Program-made: the position numbers and the translations under genes | Assembly: GCF_002879885.1 (NCBI RefSeq) | Contig: NZ_PNYA01000011.1 | Coordinates: forward strand, 62,001 to 126,000 | Direction of reading: 5' to 3' | DNA: 64,000 nucleotides | DNA from: Trinickia dabaoshanensis | GTDB lineage: Bacteria; Pseudomonadota; Gammaproteobacteria; Burkholderiales; Burkholderiaceae | In this document: in pieces, positions 8,338 to 18,014 of the stretch | Layout: each line of letters begins with the position of its first letter | Position numbering within the stretch: position 1 is the first letter of the stretch | Notes under the pieces: generated by a model | Told to the model about the DNA's origin: nothing | Databases searched by the model: none | What the model saw: only the letters and a program-made list of their open reading frames with translations

Positions 8338-9681
8338 ATGACCGGTCAATACGCTTCACCCGCAGCAAAACGGCGACGCCTCGCCGTATTCGTCGCCCTG
8401 GCGCTCGGCGCCGCGATTTCCTGGCAGAGCGCCCTCGCCCAAAGCACGTCGCCCGCCCGAGCCAAGCACGCAGCCGCCGTCGCTCAAAACCAGGCGCCGG
8501 AAGGCGCATCGTCCGGCTCGGGCTTCGAGGAGGAAATCGTTCCGCAACGCTACGCCGATAACGCCGACGTCAACGCGTTCATCGACGACATGGTGGCACG
8601 CTACGACTTCGACCCTGCCGCGCTCCATGCCCTGTTCGCCGGCGTCAGCTACTCCGCGACGGCCGTCAAGCTCGTGACCCCGTCGCCGAAGCCGTTCCCC
8701 AAGAACTGGCGCGTGTACCAGGCTCGCTTTCTCGATCCCGTCCGGATCAACGCCGGCGTGAAATTCTGGCGGCAAAACCGCGCGACGCTGCAACGCGCGT
8801 ACGAACAATTCGGCGTGCCGCCGGAGATGGTCGTCGGCATCATCGGCGTGGAGACGATGTACGGCCACTACATGGGCAACTTCCGCGTGCTCGACGCATT
8901 GACGACGCTCGCGTTCGACTACCCGAACACGCCAAACCGCGCGGAACGCGAGATGACGTTCCGTAAGAACCTCGAGGACTATCTCGTCTGGACTCGCGAC
9001 GCCCAGCTCGATCCGACCACTGTGCTCGGCTCGTACACCGGCGCGATCGGCATCCCGCAGTTCCTGCCGAGCAGCATCGTCAAGTACGCGGTCGACTACG
9101 AGGGCAACCATCACATCGATTTGCGCGCCAGCGAGGCCGATGCAATCGGCAGCGTGGCGAATTACCTCGCGCAAAACGGCTGGGAGAACGGGCGTCCCGT
9201 GGTGTGGCGCATTGCATCCGATGCGGGCAGCCTCGGTATCGCGCAGGCGGCCGCCGACGGACAACCCGAGCCGCATTGGCCGCTTGCGCAGATGCTGCGC
9301 GCGGGCATGAGGCTGGACGAGCCGACGCTGGACTTCGCATCGGAAGACAGCACGCCCGTGACGGTGATCGACTTGCCGACGCCCGCTCAACCGACCCAGT
9401 ACATGCTGGGGCTGCAAAACTTTTATGTGCTTACCCGCTACAACCGCAGCTTCTTTTACGCGCTGGCGGTGTACGAACTCGGTGAACGCGTGAAGGCGCG
9501 CATCGAGGCCGAAGACGGCGTGACGCAAACCTCGGCGCCGGTCACCACGCCGCCCGGCATGCCCGCTGCCGCTGCGGCGAGGGCGCCATCTCCCGCGGTG
9601 CCTGGTCAACCGGCGAGCGAGAACGCCGCGCCGGCACCGCGGCTGCAACAAACCCCGCTCCAGCCGTCACAACCGCAATGA
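8338..9681 (+). CDS. mltB: Membrane-bound lytic murein transglycosylase B
   Basis: Cleaves the MurNAc-GlcNAc bond of peptidoglycan with formation of 1,6-anhydro-muropeptides, in the periplasm. 447 residues from MTGQYASPAAKRRRL, followed by a hydrophobic signal segment (about 15-35, ending SALAQ). The catalytic glutamate is E172 in IIGVETMYGHYMG, and GAIGIPQFLPSS completes the SLT35-type active site. No lipobox cysteine is seen at the signal cleavage site, so it may be periplasmic and soluble rather than a lipoprotein. The C-terminal ~50 residues are Pro/Ala-rich and likely disordered. A longer upstream frame (from 8188) is not supported. Confidence 0.92.
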   Translation: MTGQYASPAAKRRRLAVFVALALGAAISWQSALAQSTSPARAKHAAAVAQNQAPEGASSGSGFEEEIVPQRYADNADVNAFIDDMVARYDFDPAALHALFAGVSYSATAVKLVTPSPKPFPKNWRVYQARFLDPVRINAGVKFWRQNRATLQRAYEQFGVPPEMVVGIIGVETMYGHYMGNFRVLDALTTLAFDYPNTPNRAEREMTFRKNLEDYLVWTRDAQLDPTTVLGSYTGAIGIPQFLPSSIVKYAVDYEGNHHIDLRASEADAIGSVANYLAQNGWENGRPVVWRIASDAGSLGIAQAAADGQPEPHWPLAQMLRAGMRLDEPTLDFASEDSTPVTVIDLPTPAQPTQYMLGLQNFYVLTRYNRSFFYALAVYELGERVKARIEAEDGVTQTSAPVTTPPGMPAAAAARAPSPAVPGQPASENAAPAPRLQQTPLQPSQPQ

Positions 9682-9688
9682 GCATGAT

Positions 9689-9709
9689 GGGCCGGCGCCG
9701 CGCCGGCCC
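9689..9709. repeat. Perfect 10-bp palindrome between convergent genes
   Basis: GGGCCGGCGC and GCGCCGGCCC are separated by a single base. It lies just after the mltB stop, with the next gene convergent. There is no T run, so it is not a classical terminator, though it could end transcription with rho or stabilise the 3' end. Confidence 0.6.
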
Positions 9710-9771
9710 GTCCATAACCCGCCGATGAACCCGGGGCGGGCGCGCATGCTTCGCGCGGCGCATCGTTGCGC

Positions 9772-10815
9772 CTAGAACGTCAAACTGGCGCTCGCCGGGG
9801 CGATCGTCACGCCGTAATTGCAAGCCGGCGCGCTGTCTTGCAGCAAGCCGCTCGCTTGCCAACCGGGACGACCGATCCGCTGATCGCGGACGTCCAGCAG
9901 CGACACCGCCGTGAAATCGACGAAGCCGTTGCGCGAATACTGATCGCACGCGCTCACGCCATACACTTCGACGACACCCGCGAAAGCCCAATCGAACGTT
10001 TGACCGAAACTGCTCGTCTGCTTAAGCGCCGATTGGCGGCCGTTCGTCTTGTCGACGGTCGCGATATTCCAAGTCGAGCACACCGTGCCCGCCGCCCAGG
10101 CCCCGCTGACGGTGCCGGCGATCGTGTCGCCTGTCGCCACCGGCTCGGGCGAGCTGTAGTTCGCATTGCCCGACGTGCAGCAATTCCAACTCGAAATCGT
10201 CCACGCGCGATCGTTGAACCCGTTCCAGCCCAGCACGGGTTGCAAGATCGTGACGACGTTTTCGTAGTCCTCGAGCCCGGGGAAGTAGTAAAGCACCTGG
10301 CCGACATCGGAACTCGGGGCGGAAGGCACGAGCCAATTCGCCGAGATGCCGCCGAACGGCGCCTTCTCATTGAACCAACTGGCCTCGAGCCAGCCGTCGG
10401 CCGTGGGCAAGGCGCCGGCCGGCACGGGCACGGACAGCGCCGGCCCTTGCTTCGAGCCGGTCAGCGCGAGACGCGCACCCTTCGCCGCATAGGCGGGATA
10501 GGCACACGCGCGTACGGGCAACGCGGTGCCATCGGCACGCTCGATGCGCCCGTCGCTAAGCAGCACCTCGCCGCGGCCGACCGCATGCACGCACGACGGA
10601 TGAAAAAAGCCAAAGGGCGTGACGACGTACCCTTTGGGGACACCCGCAGGCGCATGGAGCGCGAGTGTCGGCGTGGGACGCGCCGCGAGCGGCGCCGATG
10701 GCTCGCCGGCCCATGCACGCGTGAACATCGTGCCGCACAAGCTGGCGACGAGCATAAAAAAAGCGGCGACGGCGCCGATTCGCGCAGTCGCCGCTCCGAG
10801 GTAGCGTATTTGCAT
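9772..10815 (-). CDS. Secreted protein of unknown function
   Basis: 347 residues with a clear signal peptide: basic MQIRYLGAATAR, a hydrophobic stretch to about residue 33, and a likely cleavage after AWA. The mature part has an N-terminal region with FFHPSCVHAVG and a C-terminal beta-rich domain with GGISANWLVPSAPSSD, YYFPGLEDYEN, LQPVLGWNGF, SSWNCC and FDWAFAGVVEVYGV. Six or more cysteines suggest disulphides. I recall similar proteins only as uncharacterised secreted proteins of soil bacteria and fungi; a lectin-like or protease-like beta sandwich is possible but unproven. Start at 10815 (GAAGGACATGC just upstream). Stands alone between mltB and cysM. Confidence 0.8.
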   Translation of the reverse strand: MQIRYLGAATARIGAVAAFFMLVASLCGTMFTRAWAGEPSAPLAARPTPTLALHAPAGVPKGYVVTPFGFFHPSCVHAVGRGEVLLSDGRIERADGTALPVRACAYPAYAAKGARLALTGSKQGPALSVPVPAGALPTADGWLEASWFNEKAPFGGISANWLVPSAPSSDVGQVLYYFPGLEDYENVVTILQPVLGWNGFNDRAWTISSWNCCTSGNANYSSPEPVATGDTIAGTVSGAWAAGTVCSTWNIATVDKTNGRQSALKQTSSFGQTFDWAFAGVVEVYGVSACDQYSRNGFVDFTAVSLLDVRDQRIGRPGWQASGLLQDSAPACNYGVTIAPASASLTF

Positions 10816-11015
10816 GTCCTTCTCCTATCGGGCAGCCGAGCGCGCAGGCGCGGACTTCGGCCGGGGGGAACCGAGGGGAACTATACGAGCCACCGTAGGA
10901 CAAGCCCACCCGTTCAATCGGCTAGGGCTTTCATGCAAGCACGCGCACGCCGCTTGCGCATGCGCGAACCTTCGTCTTTGAAGCGTCGCGGCCCGAACGG
11001 CCGCGCACGGTCTCG

Positions 11016-11918
11016 TTAGGCGGGGAACACACCTGTCGACAAATAGCGATCGCCGCGATCGCAGACGATGAAGACGATCGTCGCGTTCTCGACCTGCCGC
11101 GCCACGCGCAGCGCCACTTCGCACGCGCCGCCCGAAGAAATTCCGCAGAAGATGCCTTCGACCGAAGCCATGCGCCGCGCCATGGCCTCGGCCGCGGCTT
11201 GCGATACGCTCTCGGTGCGATCGACGCGCGTACGATCGAAGATCTTCGGCAGATAGGCCTCGGGCCATTTACGGATGCCCGGGATGCGCGAGCCCTCCTC
11301 GGGTTGCGCGCCGATGATCTCGATCGCCGCGTTTTGCTCCTTCAGATAGCGCGACACGCCCATGATCGTGCCCGTGGTACCCATCGACGAGACGAAGTGC
11401 GTCACACGCCCTTCGGTATCGCGCCAGATCTCGGGACCCGTCGCCTCGTAATGCGCGACCGGATTATCCGGGTTCGCGAACTGATCCAAGATGATGCCGC
11501 GCCCGTCGCGTTGCATCTGCTCGGCGAGGTCGCGCGCGTACTCCATGCCGCCCTTGACCGGCGTCAATACGATCTCGGCACCGTACGCCGCCATGCTCTG
11601 GCGCCGCTCGACCGACAGGTCCTCGGGCATCAGCAACACCATCTTGTAGCCGCGAATCGCCGCCGCCATCGCTAGCGCGATTCCGGTATTGCCGCTCGTG
11701 GCTTCGATCAGCGTATCGCCGGGCTTGATGCGCCCGCGCGCCTCGGCTTTCGCGATCATGGACAAGGCCGGCCGATCCTTGACCGAGCCCGCTGGGTTGT
11801 TCCCTTCCAGCTTCGCCAACACCACATTGTTTCGACCGCGGATGTCGTCGTCGGCCAAACGGACGAGCTGGACGAGCGGCGTGTTGCCGATCGTGTCTTC
11901 GATGGTTTTGTAGGACAT
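11016..11918 (-). CDS. cysM: Cysteine synthase B (O-acetylserine sulfhydrylase)
   Basis: PLP enzyme making L-cysteine from O-acetylserine and sulfide or thiosulfate. 300 residues from MSYKTIEDTIGNTPL. The PLP lysine is K47 in GSVKDRP and the phosphate loop is TSGNTG at 74-79. The CysM-specific shorter length and the sequence after NNPAGSVKDRP distinguish it from CysK. A longer frame to 12083 runs through a terminator hairpin and is not coding. No strong ribosome-binding site is seen at 11918. It follows the comEA-like gene in the same direction but is separated from it by a terminator, so it probably has its own promoter. Confidence 0.93.
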   Translation of the reverse strand: MSYKTIEDTIGNTPLVQLVRLADDDIRGRNNVVLAKLEGNNPAGSVKDRPALSMIAKAEARGRIKPGDTLIEATSGNTGIALAMAAAIRGYKMVLLMPEDLSVERRQSMAAYGAEIVLTPVKGGMEYARDLAEQMQRDGRGIILDQFANPDNPVAHYEATGPEIWRDTEGRVTHFVSSMGTTGTIMGVSRYLKEQNAAIEIIGAQPEEGSRIPGIRKWPEAYLPKIFDRTRVDRTESVSQAAAEAMARRMASVEGIFCGISSGGACEVALRVARQVENATIVFIVCDRGDRYLSTGVFPA

Positions 11919-12041
11919 GTGCGTATACGCGCCGTGCGCGCCGTTCTCTTGAGCGATGGTGATCCGTCCGATTGTAAAGCACTGCGCAAGGCATCGCCCG
12001 ATAGGGTCTTTGCGGCACCTATCGCACGCGCTCGCCCAAGC

Positions 12042-12065
12042 AAAAAACCCGCGACGCGTCGCGGG
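12042..12065 (-). terminator. Intrinsic terminator downstream of the comEA-like gene
   Basis: An 18-bp perfect palindrome CCCGCGACGCGTCGCGGG (12048-12065) followed on the minus strand by TTTTTTG. It lies about 100 bases past the comEA-like stop and separates it from cysM. Confidence 0.85.
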
Positions 12066-12163
12066 AAACCGTCGATGAGGCATGACGGCTGAAGGAGCCT
12101 GCGAAATCGAGGCGCCCCAGGGCGACCCGGGGCGGATCGTGCGCCGACGCTTAGCGCGCCGAC

Positions 12164-12520
12164 TTACCCGAACGAAAACGGATGGCTCGCATTGGCCGCA
12201 TCGAACGCGTGGCGGCCGTATCTAAAAGCCCAGGGGACGGGGTGCAACGCGCCGCTCACGGTCAAACCCTCGGCGCGCAGGCGTTCGACGGTCTGACCGC
12301 CCAGGCCTTTGACGCGTTGACCGAGATCGTCGGCATCCTGGAAAGGACCGCGCGCGGCCCGCTCCTCGACGATGGCCCGGGCCTTGGCCGGGCCGATGCC
12401 TTTGATCCCGCGCAGCGCCGCCTCGTCGGCCGTATTGACGTCGACATCGGCGGCGTGAGTGAGAAGAATCGGACAGGCGGCGGCGAGTGCCACCGCGAAA
12501 GAAAGCATGCGCTTGAACAT
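12164..12520 (-). CDS. Secreted helix-hairpin-helix protein, ComEA-like
   Basis: 118 residues with a signal peptide (MFKRMLSFAVALAAACPILL, cleavage after THA) and a double helix-hairpin-helix domain: VDVNTADEAALRGIKGIG followed by KARAIVEERAARGPF. This is the DNA-binding module of ComEA, the periplasmic receptor that ratchets transforming DNA in competent bacteria. Small single-domain versions are common in beta- and gammaproteobacteria, and their role in uptake is often untested. No other com or pil gene is adjacent. The last ~25 residues after the HhH are not conserved. Divides the heptose genes from cysM. Confidence 0.85.
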   Translation of the reverse strand: MFKRMLSFAVALAAACPILLTHAADVDVNTADEAALRGIKGIGPAKARAIVEERAARGPFQDADDLGQRVKGLGGQTVERLRAEGLTVSGALHPVPWAFRYGRHAFDAANASHPFSFG

Positions 12521-12593
12521 GAAACCTCCGATGCAAAGCCGGCCGGCGAGCGCCGACCGTGAGGTTTCAAGTCTACGAATCGCGCGCCGCGCT

Positions 12594-13586
12594 TTACAGT
12601 TGGCCGGATAGCCAACGCACGTAGCGATCGACGCCTTCTTGGACCGTCAGGAACGGCGCGTCGTACCCTGCCGCGCGCAAACGCGTGGGATCGGCTTGCG
12701 TGAAGCATTGGTACTTGCCGCGCAACGCATCGGGGAACGGCACGTATTCGATGAGCCCGCGCTGCACCATCTCGGCAAGCGACAGCGCCGGTTGATTCTC
12801 GAGCGCGCGCAGCGTGTTCACGACCGACGTCGCGATGTCGTTGAATGGCTGAGCGCGGCCCGTGCCCAGGTTGAAAATGCCCGACTTTTCCGGATGATCG
12901 AAGAAGAACAGATTCACCTTCGCCACGTCTTCGACGGATACGAAGTCGCGCGTCTGCTCACCGGCCGCATAGCCGTTGTACTCGCCGAACAGCTTGACCT
13001 TGCCTTCGGCGCGGAATTGATTGAAGTTGTGGAACGCGACCGACGCCATCCGGCCTTTATGCGCCTCGCGCGGCCCGTAGACGTTGAAATACCGGAAGCC
13101 GACGATTTGGCTTTTCGCGCTCGGCAAGACGCGGCGAACGATCTGGTCGAAGAGAAACTTCGAATAGCCGTACACGTTCAGCGGCGCCTCGACCTCGCGC
13201 TCCTCGACGAAACGCGTCGAGCCGCCGTAGATCGCCGCCGACGACGCATAGAGAAACTGCGCGCCTTGCGCCAAGCAAGCGTCCAACACGGCGCGGCTAT
13301 AGCGGAAGTTGTTCTCCATCATGTAGCGTCCGTCGGTCTCCATCGTGTCCGAGCAGGCCCCCTCGTGAAACACGGCGCGCACCTTGCCGAATTCGCCGCG
13401 AGCGAACCGTTCGACGAATTCCGTCTTATCGAGGTAGTCGTCGATTTCGCAATCGACGAGGTTTTTGAACTTGTCGGCGCGTGTGAGGTTGTCGACGGCG
13501 ATGATGCGCGTTTCGCCGCGCGCGTTGAGCGCGTTGACGATATTGGCGCCGACGAACCCGGCGGCTCCGGTAACGATGATGGTCAT
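12594..13586 (-). CDS. hldD: ADP-L-glycero-D-manno-heptose 6-epimerase
   Basis: Last step in ADP-heptose synthesis for the LPS inner core. 330 residues of the short-chain dehydrogenase fold. The NAD(P) loop is GAAGFVG at residues 7-13, and the catalytic YxxxK is within YGYSK at 139-143. The substrate segment [14 protein letters not shown] is diagnostic for HldD. It follows hldA with a gap of 50 bases in the same direction, so the two successive heptose enzymes are probably cotranscribed together with ugd. Cytoplasmic. Confidence 0.96.
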   Translation of the reverse strand: MTIIVTGAAGFVGANIVNALNARGETRIIAVDNLTRADKFKNLVDCEIDDYLDKTEFVERFARGEFGKVRAVFHEGACSDTMETDGRYMMENNFRYSRAVLDACLAQGAQFLYASSAAIYGGSTRFVEEREVEAPLNVYGYSKFLFDQIVRRVLPSAKSQIVGFRYFNVYGPREAHKGRMASVAFHNFNQFRAEGKVKLFGEYNGYAAGEQTRDFVSVEDVAKVNLFFFDHPEKSGIFNLGTGRAQPFNDIATSVVNTLRALENQPALSLAEMVQRGLIEYVPFPDALRGKYQCFTQADPTRLRAAGYDAPFLTVQEGVDRYVRWLSGQL

Positions 13587-13636
13587 GATCGTATTGGCGA
13601 TGATTCGATAACGGTAATAGGCAGCCGATGCGAACG

Positions 13637-14674
13637 CTAGCGCGCGGGCGACGGAAACAGTTCGTCGTAATCGACGGTGGCCGTGCCGAGCTTGCCGACG
13701 ACGATACCCGCGGCGCGATTGGCAAGCGCGACGGCGTCCATGAGCGGCAGCTTCGCGGCAAGCATCACGGCCAACGTGGCGATGACGGTGTCGCCCGCGC
13801 CCGAGACGTCATAGACTTCGCGCGCGACGGCCGGCGCCGTGAGCGTGCCGCCATCGGCCGCGAACAGCGTCATCCCCTCCTCCGAGCGCGTCAGCAGCAG
13901 CGCATCGATGTCGAGCGACGCGCGCAGCGCGGCCACGCGCGCATGCAAGTCCTGCTCCGATTTCCACTGCCCCACCACCTCGCGCAACTCCGCGCGATTC
14001 GGCGTGATCAGCGTGGCGCCGCGATAGCGCTCCCAGTCGTCCCCCTTCGGATCGACGAGCACCGGCTTGCCCGCCGCACGCGCTTTCGCGATCATCTGCG
14101 TCACATGCGTGAGACCGCCCTTGGCGTAATCGGACATCAAGATCACGTCGTGCTCGGCAAGCAATGCGTCGAAGCGCGCCAAGCCGGCGAGCAACGCCTC
14201 GTGCGCCGGCGTATTCTCGAAATCGACACGGAGCAATTGCTGCTGACGCGACAGCACGCGCAGCTTGATCGTCGTCGACAATTCGGGATCGCGCTCCAAG
14301 TGCGTCGCCACGCCGCTGTCCTTGAGCAACTCGACGATACGCTCGCCGGGCTCGTCGCGCCCCACGACGCAAAGCAATCCCGCCTTCGCACCGAGCGCCG
14401 CCGCGTTGCGCGCCACGTTCGCGGCGCCGCCCAAGCGGTCCTCTTGGCGCTGCACATGCACGACCGGCACGGGCGCTTCGGGCGAGATGCGGTTCACGTC
14501 GCCGAACCAATAGCGATCGAGCATGACGTCGCCGACGATCAGCACGCGCGCCTGCGCAAGCCGCTCGCGCGGCACGGGCGCCACCTCCATGGGCCGCACG
14601 GCACTCGCGCGCGCGAGCTCGCCCGGCTCGCGCGCGTCAGCCGCGCGCATCGCTTCGGGTATCGAGTTGGACAT
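13637..14674 (-). CDS. hldA: D-glycero-beta-D-manno-heptose-7-phosphate kinase
   Basis: PfkB-family sugar kinase phosphorylating heptose-7-phosphate at C1 in LPS heptose synthesis. 345 residues as listed. The family start region [20 protein letters not shown] and the C-terminal anion-hole motif DVSGAGDTV are present. There is no C-terminal nucleotidyltransferase domain, so this is the split HldA type; an HldC must be encoded elsewhere. The start is uncertain. ATG 14674 lies 38 bases inside ugd without a Shine-Dalgarno; ATGs at 14650 and 14590 are in frame, and 14590 lies past the ugd stop, closer to the conserved part. Confidence 0.93.
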   Translation of the reverse strand: MSNSIPEAMRAADAREPGELARASAVRPMEVAPVPRERLAQARVLIVGDVMLDRYWFGDVNRISPEAPVPVVHVQRQEDRLGGAANVARNAAALGAKAGLLCVVGRDEPGERIVELLKDSGVATHLERDPELSTTIKLRVLSRQQQLLRVDFENTPAHEALLAGLARFDALLAEHDVILMSDYAKGGLTHVTQMIAKARAAGKPVLVDPKGDDWERYRGATLITPNRAELREVVGQWKSEQDLHARVAALRASLDIDALLLTRSEEGMTLFAADGGTLTAPAVAREVYDVSGAGDTVIATLAVMLAAKLPLMDAVALANRAAGIVVGKLGTATVDYDELFPSPAR

Positions 14675-16043
14675 AAGGGCGTCCGATTGCGTAGTAGTCG
14701 ATGCCCAATTCGGCCATCGCCAAGGGTTCGTAAAGATTACGGCCGTCGAATATCACGGGCGTCTTCAGCACCGACTTCAAGTGCGCGAAATCGGGGCTCT
14801 TGAATTCCTTCCATTCGGTGACGATGACGAGCGCGTCGGCCCCGACCAGCGTTTCATCCTGCGTGGTCACGAATGCCAGCCGCGCAAGCGCCTCGGGCGC
14901 ATCGGCAAAATCGAGCGCGAACACGCGCCGCGCCTCCTCGATGGCGACGGGATCGTACGCCCGTACGTGCGCGCCGCGAGCCAGCAGCGCGGCGATCAGA
15001 CGCCGGCTCGGCGCCTCGCGCATGTCGTCCGTGTTCGGCTTGAACGCGAGTCCCCAAACCGCGAATGTGCGGCCCGTCAGATCGGCGCCCAGGCGTTTCA
15101 CGATCTTCTCGACGAGCACTTCCTTCTGATCGTGGTTGACCGCCTCGACGGCTTCGAGAATCCGCAGGTTTTGGCCGTTTTCACCGGCCGTGCGCACGAG
15201 GGCCTGCACATCCTTCGGAAAGCACGAACCGCCATAGCCGACGCCCGCATACAGGAAGTGATAGCCGATGCGCGGATCGGAGCCGATCCCGCGCCGCACC
15301 TGCTCGATATCGGCACCGACGCGATCGGCCAGATTCGACATCTCGTTCATGAACGAGATCCGCGTGGCCAGCATCGCATTGGCCGCGTACTTCGTGAACT
15401 CGGCCGAGCGCACGTCCATATAGAGCGTGCGTTCGTGATTGCGATTGAACGGCGCGTACAAGCGCTTCATCTTTTCGCGAGCGATCTGACCGGCGGCATC
15501 GTCGTCGATGCCGATCACGATGCGATCGGGCCGCATGAAGTCGTCCACGGCCGCGCCTTCCTTCAGGAACTCGGGGTTCGATACGACGGAAAACCCGTGC
15601 GTCATGCCGACGGCAAGCCCGCGTGCCTCGAGTTCCGAGGCGACGACGGCGCGCACGCGCTCCGCCGTCCCGACCGGCACCGTCGATTTATCGACGATCA
15701 CCTTGAAGCCGTTCGAATAACGGCCGATGTTGCGGGCGGCCTCGAGCACGTATTGCAGATCGGCCGAGCCGTCCTCGTCGGGCGGCGTGCCCACCGCGAT
15801 GAACTGCACGTCGCCGTGCTCGACGCTCGCCTTGACGTCCGTCGAGAACGTGATGCGGCCGTGCGCGCGTGTGCGCGCGATCATCTCCTGCAAACCCGGC
15901 TCGTGGATCGGCACGCCGCCACTGTTCAAGATATCGATCTTGCGTTGATCGACGTCGAGACAAAAAACGTCGTTGCCGATTTCCGCCAGGCATGCGCCCG
16001 TCACGAGGCCCACATAGCCCGTGCCGATGATGGTGATTTTCAT
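14637..16043 (-). CDS. ugd: UDP-glucose 6-dehydrogenase
   Basis: Oxidises UDP-glucose to UDP-glucuronate with NAD, precursor for capsule/exopolysaccharide and for Ara4N modification of lipid A (essential in several Burkholderia). 468 residues. Dinucleotide-binding [10 protein letters not shown] is at 7-16; the catalytic cysteine C274 sits in [12 protein letters not shown]. The start at 16043 ([10 protein letters not shown]) is the family start; a longer frame is not supported. Its 3' end overlaps the longest hldA frame, tying it to the heptose genes. Upstream gene is lapB, 151 bases away. Confidence 0.95.
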   Translation of the reverse strand: MKITIIGTGYVGLVTGACLAEIGNDVFCLDVDQRKIDILNSGGVPIHEPGLQEMIARTRAHGRITFSTDVKASVEHGDVQFIAVGTPPDEDGSADLQYVLEAARNIGRYSNGFKVIVDKSTVPVGTAERVRAVVASELEARGLAVGMTHGFSVVSNPEFLKEGAAVDDFMRPDRIVIGIDDDAAGQIAREKMKRLYAPFNRNHERTLYMDVRSAEFTKYAANAMLATRISFMNEMSNLADRVGADIEQVRRGIGSDPRIGYHFLYAGVGYGGSCFPKDVQALVRTAGENGQNLRILEAVEAVNHDQKEVLVEKIVKRLGADLTGRTFAVWGLAFKPNTDDMREAPSRRLIAALLARGAHVRAYDPVAIEEARRVFALDFADAPEALARLAFVTTQDETLVGADALVIVTEWKEFKSPDFAHLKSVLKTPVIFDGRNLYEPLAMAELGIDYYAIGRPYVQLDTRSDARG

Positions 16044-16194
16044 ACGCGTTCCACAAGTTGGTGCCGGTCCAAGACCGGCGCTCGACCGCCGGCGCATTCA
16101 CGTGCGCTCGCTCGCACGCATCGCTCGGCCGCCGGAGTATTCATGAAGCCTCTTGCGCGGCGCGTCTCGCTCGAGCACCGCGACGACGCGCGCT

Positions 16195-17373
16195 TCAAGC
16201 CTGCGCCGCCCCGATCGGCTCGACGCGCCGCGGCGCATACGTTTCCCAACCGCTGCAGCCGGGGCATTGCCAATAAAACAGGCGCACCCGGTAACCGCAA
16301 TTTTGGCATGTATAACGTGGCAAATTTTTGGTGCGCTGCTTGATCAGCGTGCGCATCAACTCGAGCTCGCCACGGCGCGGCTCCTCGGCCGCCTCGATTT
16401 GCGCATCGAGCAAACGCGTCATCCCGGCCAAGTTCGGGCTCGCGCGCATCTGCGCGCGCGCCATCGCATGGGCCGTCTCGGGGCCGCACAGTTGCGCCAC
16501 GTGCGGGTACGCGAGATCGAGCAAATCGCTCGTGCCGTATCGCTCGACGTAGCCCGTGAGCAGCGCGGCGCCTTCCTGCGGGCGAGACACCGCGGCGTAG
16601 GCTTTCATCAATTTTTCGGCGACGAGCGGAAGGTACGTGGCGTTTTGCGACTCGACCCGGCGCCACGCTTCGATCGCGGCCGCCTGATCGCCACGCGCGG
16701 CGGCCACGTCGCCCGTGAGGATCGTCGCACGCACATTGCCGGGATTGACCTTCAGCGCGAGTTCGAGCTGCGCGGCCGCCTCGGCGGCATCCTTGCGCTG
16801 CAACGCCTCTTGCGCAAGTTCGCAATGAAACTGCGAGATCTCCTTGACCATGGGATTAGCCCCCATGGTCTCGAGCCGCTCGGCCGCTTCGATCGCCTTG
16901 CCCCATTCCTTTTCGATCTCGTAGATCGACAACAGCGCCCGCTGCGCGTCGCGCGCATACTCGCCTGCGTCGAGGCGGCCCAGCGCCTCCTCCGCTCGGT
17001 CGAGCAGGCCCGCCTTGAGGTAATCCTGGCCAAGTTCGAACAGCGCATGATCGCGCTCGCTCACGGGCAGATCGGCGCGGCTCAGCAAGTTTTGATGAAT
17101 GCGGATGGCGCGATCGGTTTCGCCGCGCCGGCGAAAGAGATTGCCGAGCGCGAAATGCAACTCGATCGTTTCCGGGTCGAGCTTGACGACCTCGATGAAC
17201 GCATCGATCGCCTGATCCGGCTGCTCATTGAGCAGAAAATTCAAGCCGCGAAAATAAGAGCGCGGCAAGTTGGTGCTTTCGGACAGCAGCGCCTTGAGGT
17301 CGTAGCGCGAAGCCATCCAGCCGAGCGCGAACGCAACCGGGACGACGAGGAGCCACCAAAAATCGAGATCCAT
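16195..17373 (-). CDS. lapB: Lipopolysaccharide assembly protein B
   Basis: Inner-membrane anchored TPR protein that, in E. coli, with FtsH controls LpxC turnover and so LPS amount. 392 residues. An N-terminal membrane helix (about 5-20, DFWWLLVVPVAFALGW) is followed by a run of TPR repeats (first visible as FLLNEQPDQAIDAFIEVVKL), and a C-terminal rubredoxin-type metal site with cysteines at 356, 359, 370 and 373 (CQNC...CPGC). All parts of the family are present. It lies 45 bases after lapA in the same direction. Confidence 0.95.
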   Translation of the reverse strand: MDLDFWWLLVVPVAFALGWMASRYDLKALLSESTNLPRSYFRGLNFLLNEQPDQAIDAFIEVVKLDPETIELHFALGNLFRRRGETDRAIRIHQNLLSRADLPVSERDHALFELGQDYLKAGLLDRAEEALGRLDAGEYARDAQRALLSIYEIEKEWGKAIEAAERLETMGANPMVKEISQFHCELAQEALQRKDAAEAAAQLELALKVNPGNVRATILTGDVAAARGDQAAAIEAWRRVESQNATYLPLVAEKLMKAYAAVSRPQEGAALLTGYVERYGTSDLLDLAYPHVAQLCGPETAHAMARAQMRASPNLAGMTRLLDAQIEAAEEPRRGELELMRTLIKQRTKNLPRYTCQNCGYRVRLFYWQCPGCSGWETYAPRRVEPIGAAQA

Positions 17374-17418
17374 GCGAAGGTCGGAAAAGCGAGAAGAAGA
17401 ATGTGCGCGCAGGTGCGC

Positions 17419-17712
17419 TCAAAGAACGGGCGGCATCGGCGGCTCGACCACGACGGCGGGCGCCTGTTCACGCGCGACGCGCAGCTCGCGCCGCAAGCGC
17501 CCGCTCTCGAGCTTCAGGCGCACGAGCGCCGGCAGCGCCGATATGAGCCCTGCGAACAGCCCGACGGCGAAGAACGCCAAACCGATCAAAATCAACGGCG
17601 CCTGCCATGAATACCCGGCGAAGTTCACCGTTGCGTTTTGCGTGTTGGCCAGCGCGAGAACGAGCAGCACGACGAACACGAGCACGCGGACCAACCAGAC
17701 GATAAATTTCAT
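17419..17712 (-). CDS. lapA: Lipopolysaccharide assembly protein A domain protein
   Basis: Small inner-membrane protein of 97 residues with two hydrophobic helices (about 3-22 and 40-62) and a basic, coiled C-terminal part (LVRLKLESGRLRRELR), as in LapA (DUF1049). The family segment ANTQNATVNFAGYSW between the helices is typical. The start at 17712 (MKFIVWLVRVLVF) is chosen because the upstream in-frame extension runs through the ihfB terminator. Works with LapB, which follows directly. Confidence 0.9.
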   Translation of the reverse strand: MKFIVWLVRVLVFVVLLVLALANTQNATVNFAGYSWQAPLILIGLAFFAVGLFAGLISALPALVRLKLESGRLRRELRVAREQAPAVVVEPPMPPVL

Positions 17713-18014
17713 AGAGGCTCTCTCGACGGCAACGGCGATTGTCGTAGGGGCCGAGCGACCCGGGCCCATGGCCCAAACCCGATGGCCCCAACAAAAGTGC
17801 CCGTATTGTAAAGGAAAGGATGGCGGGCCGGCCGTGGCGCCGGGACGCCACGCGAACCGAAACCGAATCGCGCGAGCGGCGCCACCAATGAAAAAAGCGC
17901 CCGAAGGCGCTCGTTTCAAATCGTTTTTTTGCCGGTTTTCGCTGTCGGCGTTGGCGTCGACGACGAGGCCCAACGGCTTTGCTTCGCGCCGCCCGGGGGG
18001 CGGACACCTCGCGT
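17713..18014. other. Intergenic region ihfB-lapA
   Basis: 302 bases without a gene. It holds the ihfB terminator (17891-17911) and a minus-strand TACAAT -10-like hexamer near 17805-17810 that could start lapAB transcription, though I see no good -35. No conserved reading frame is visible. Confidence 0.5.
17891..17911 (-). terminator. Intrinsic terminator after ihfB
   Basis: Minus-strand AGCGCC-TTCG-GGCGCT hairpin (17911-17896) with the stable TTCG tetraloop, running into a six-base T run. It lies about 100 bases past the ihfB stop. Confidence 0.85.
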
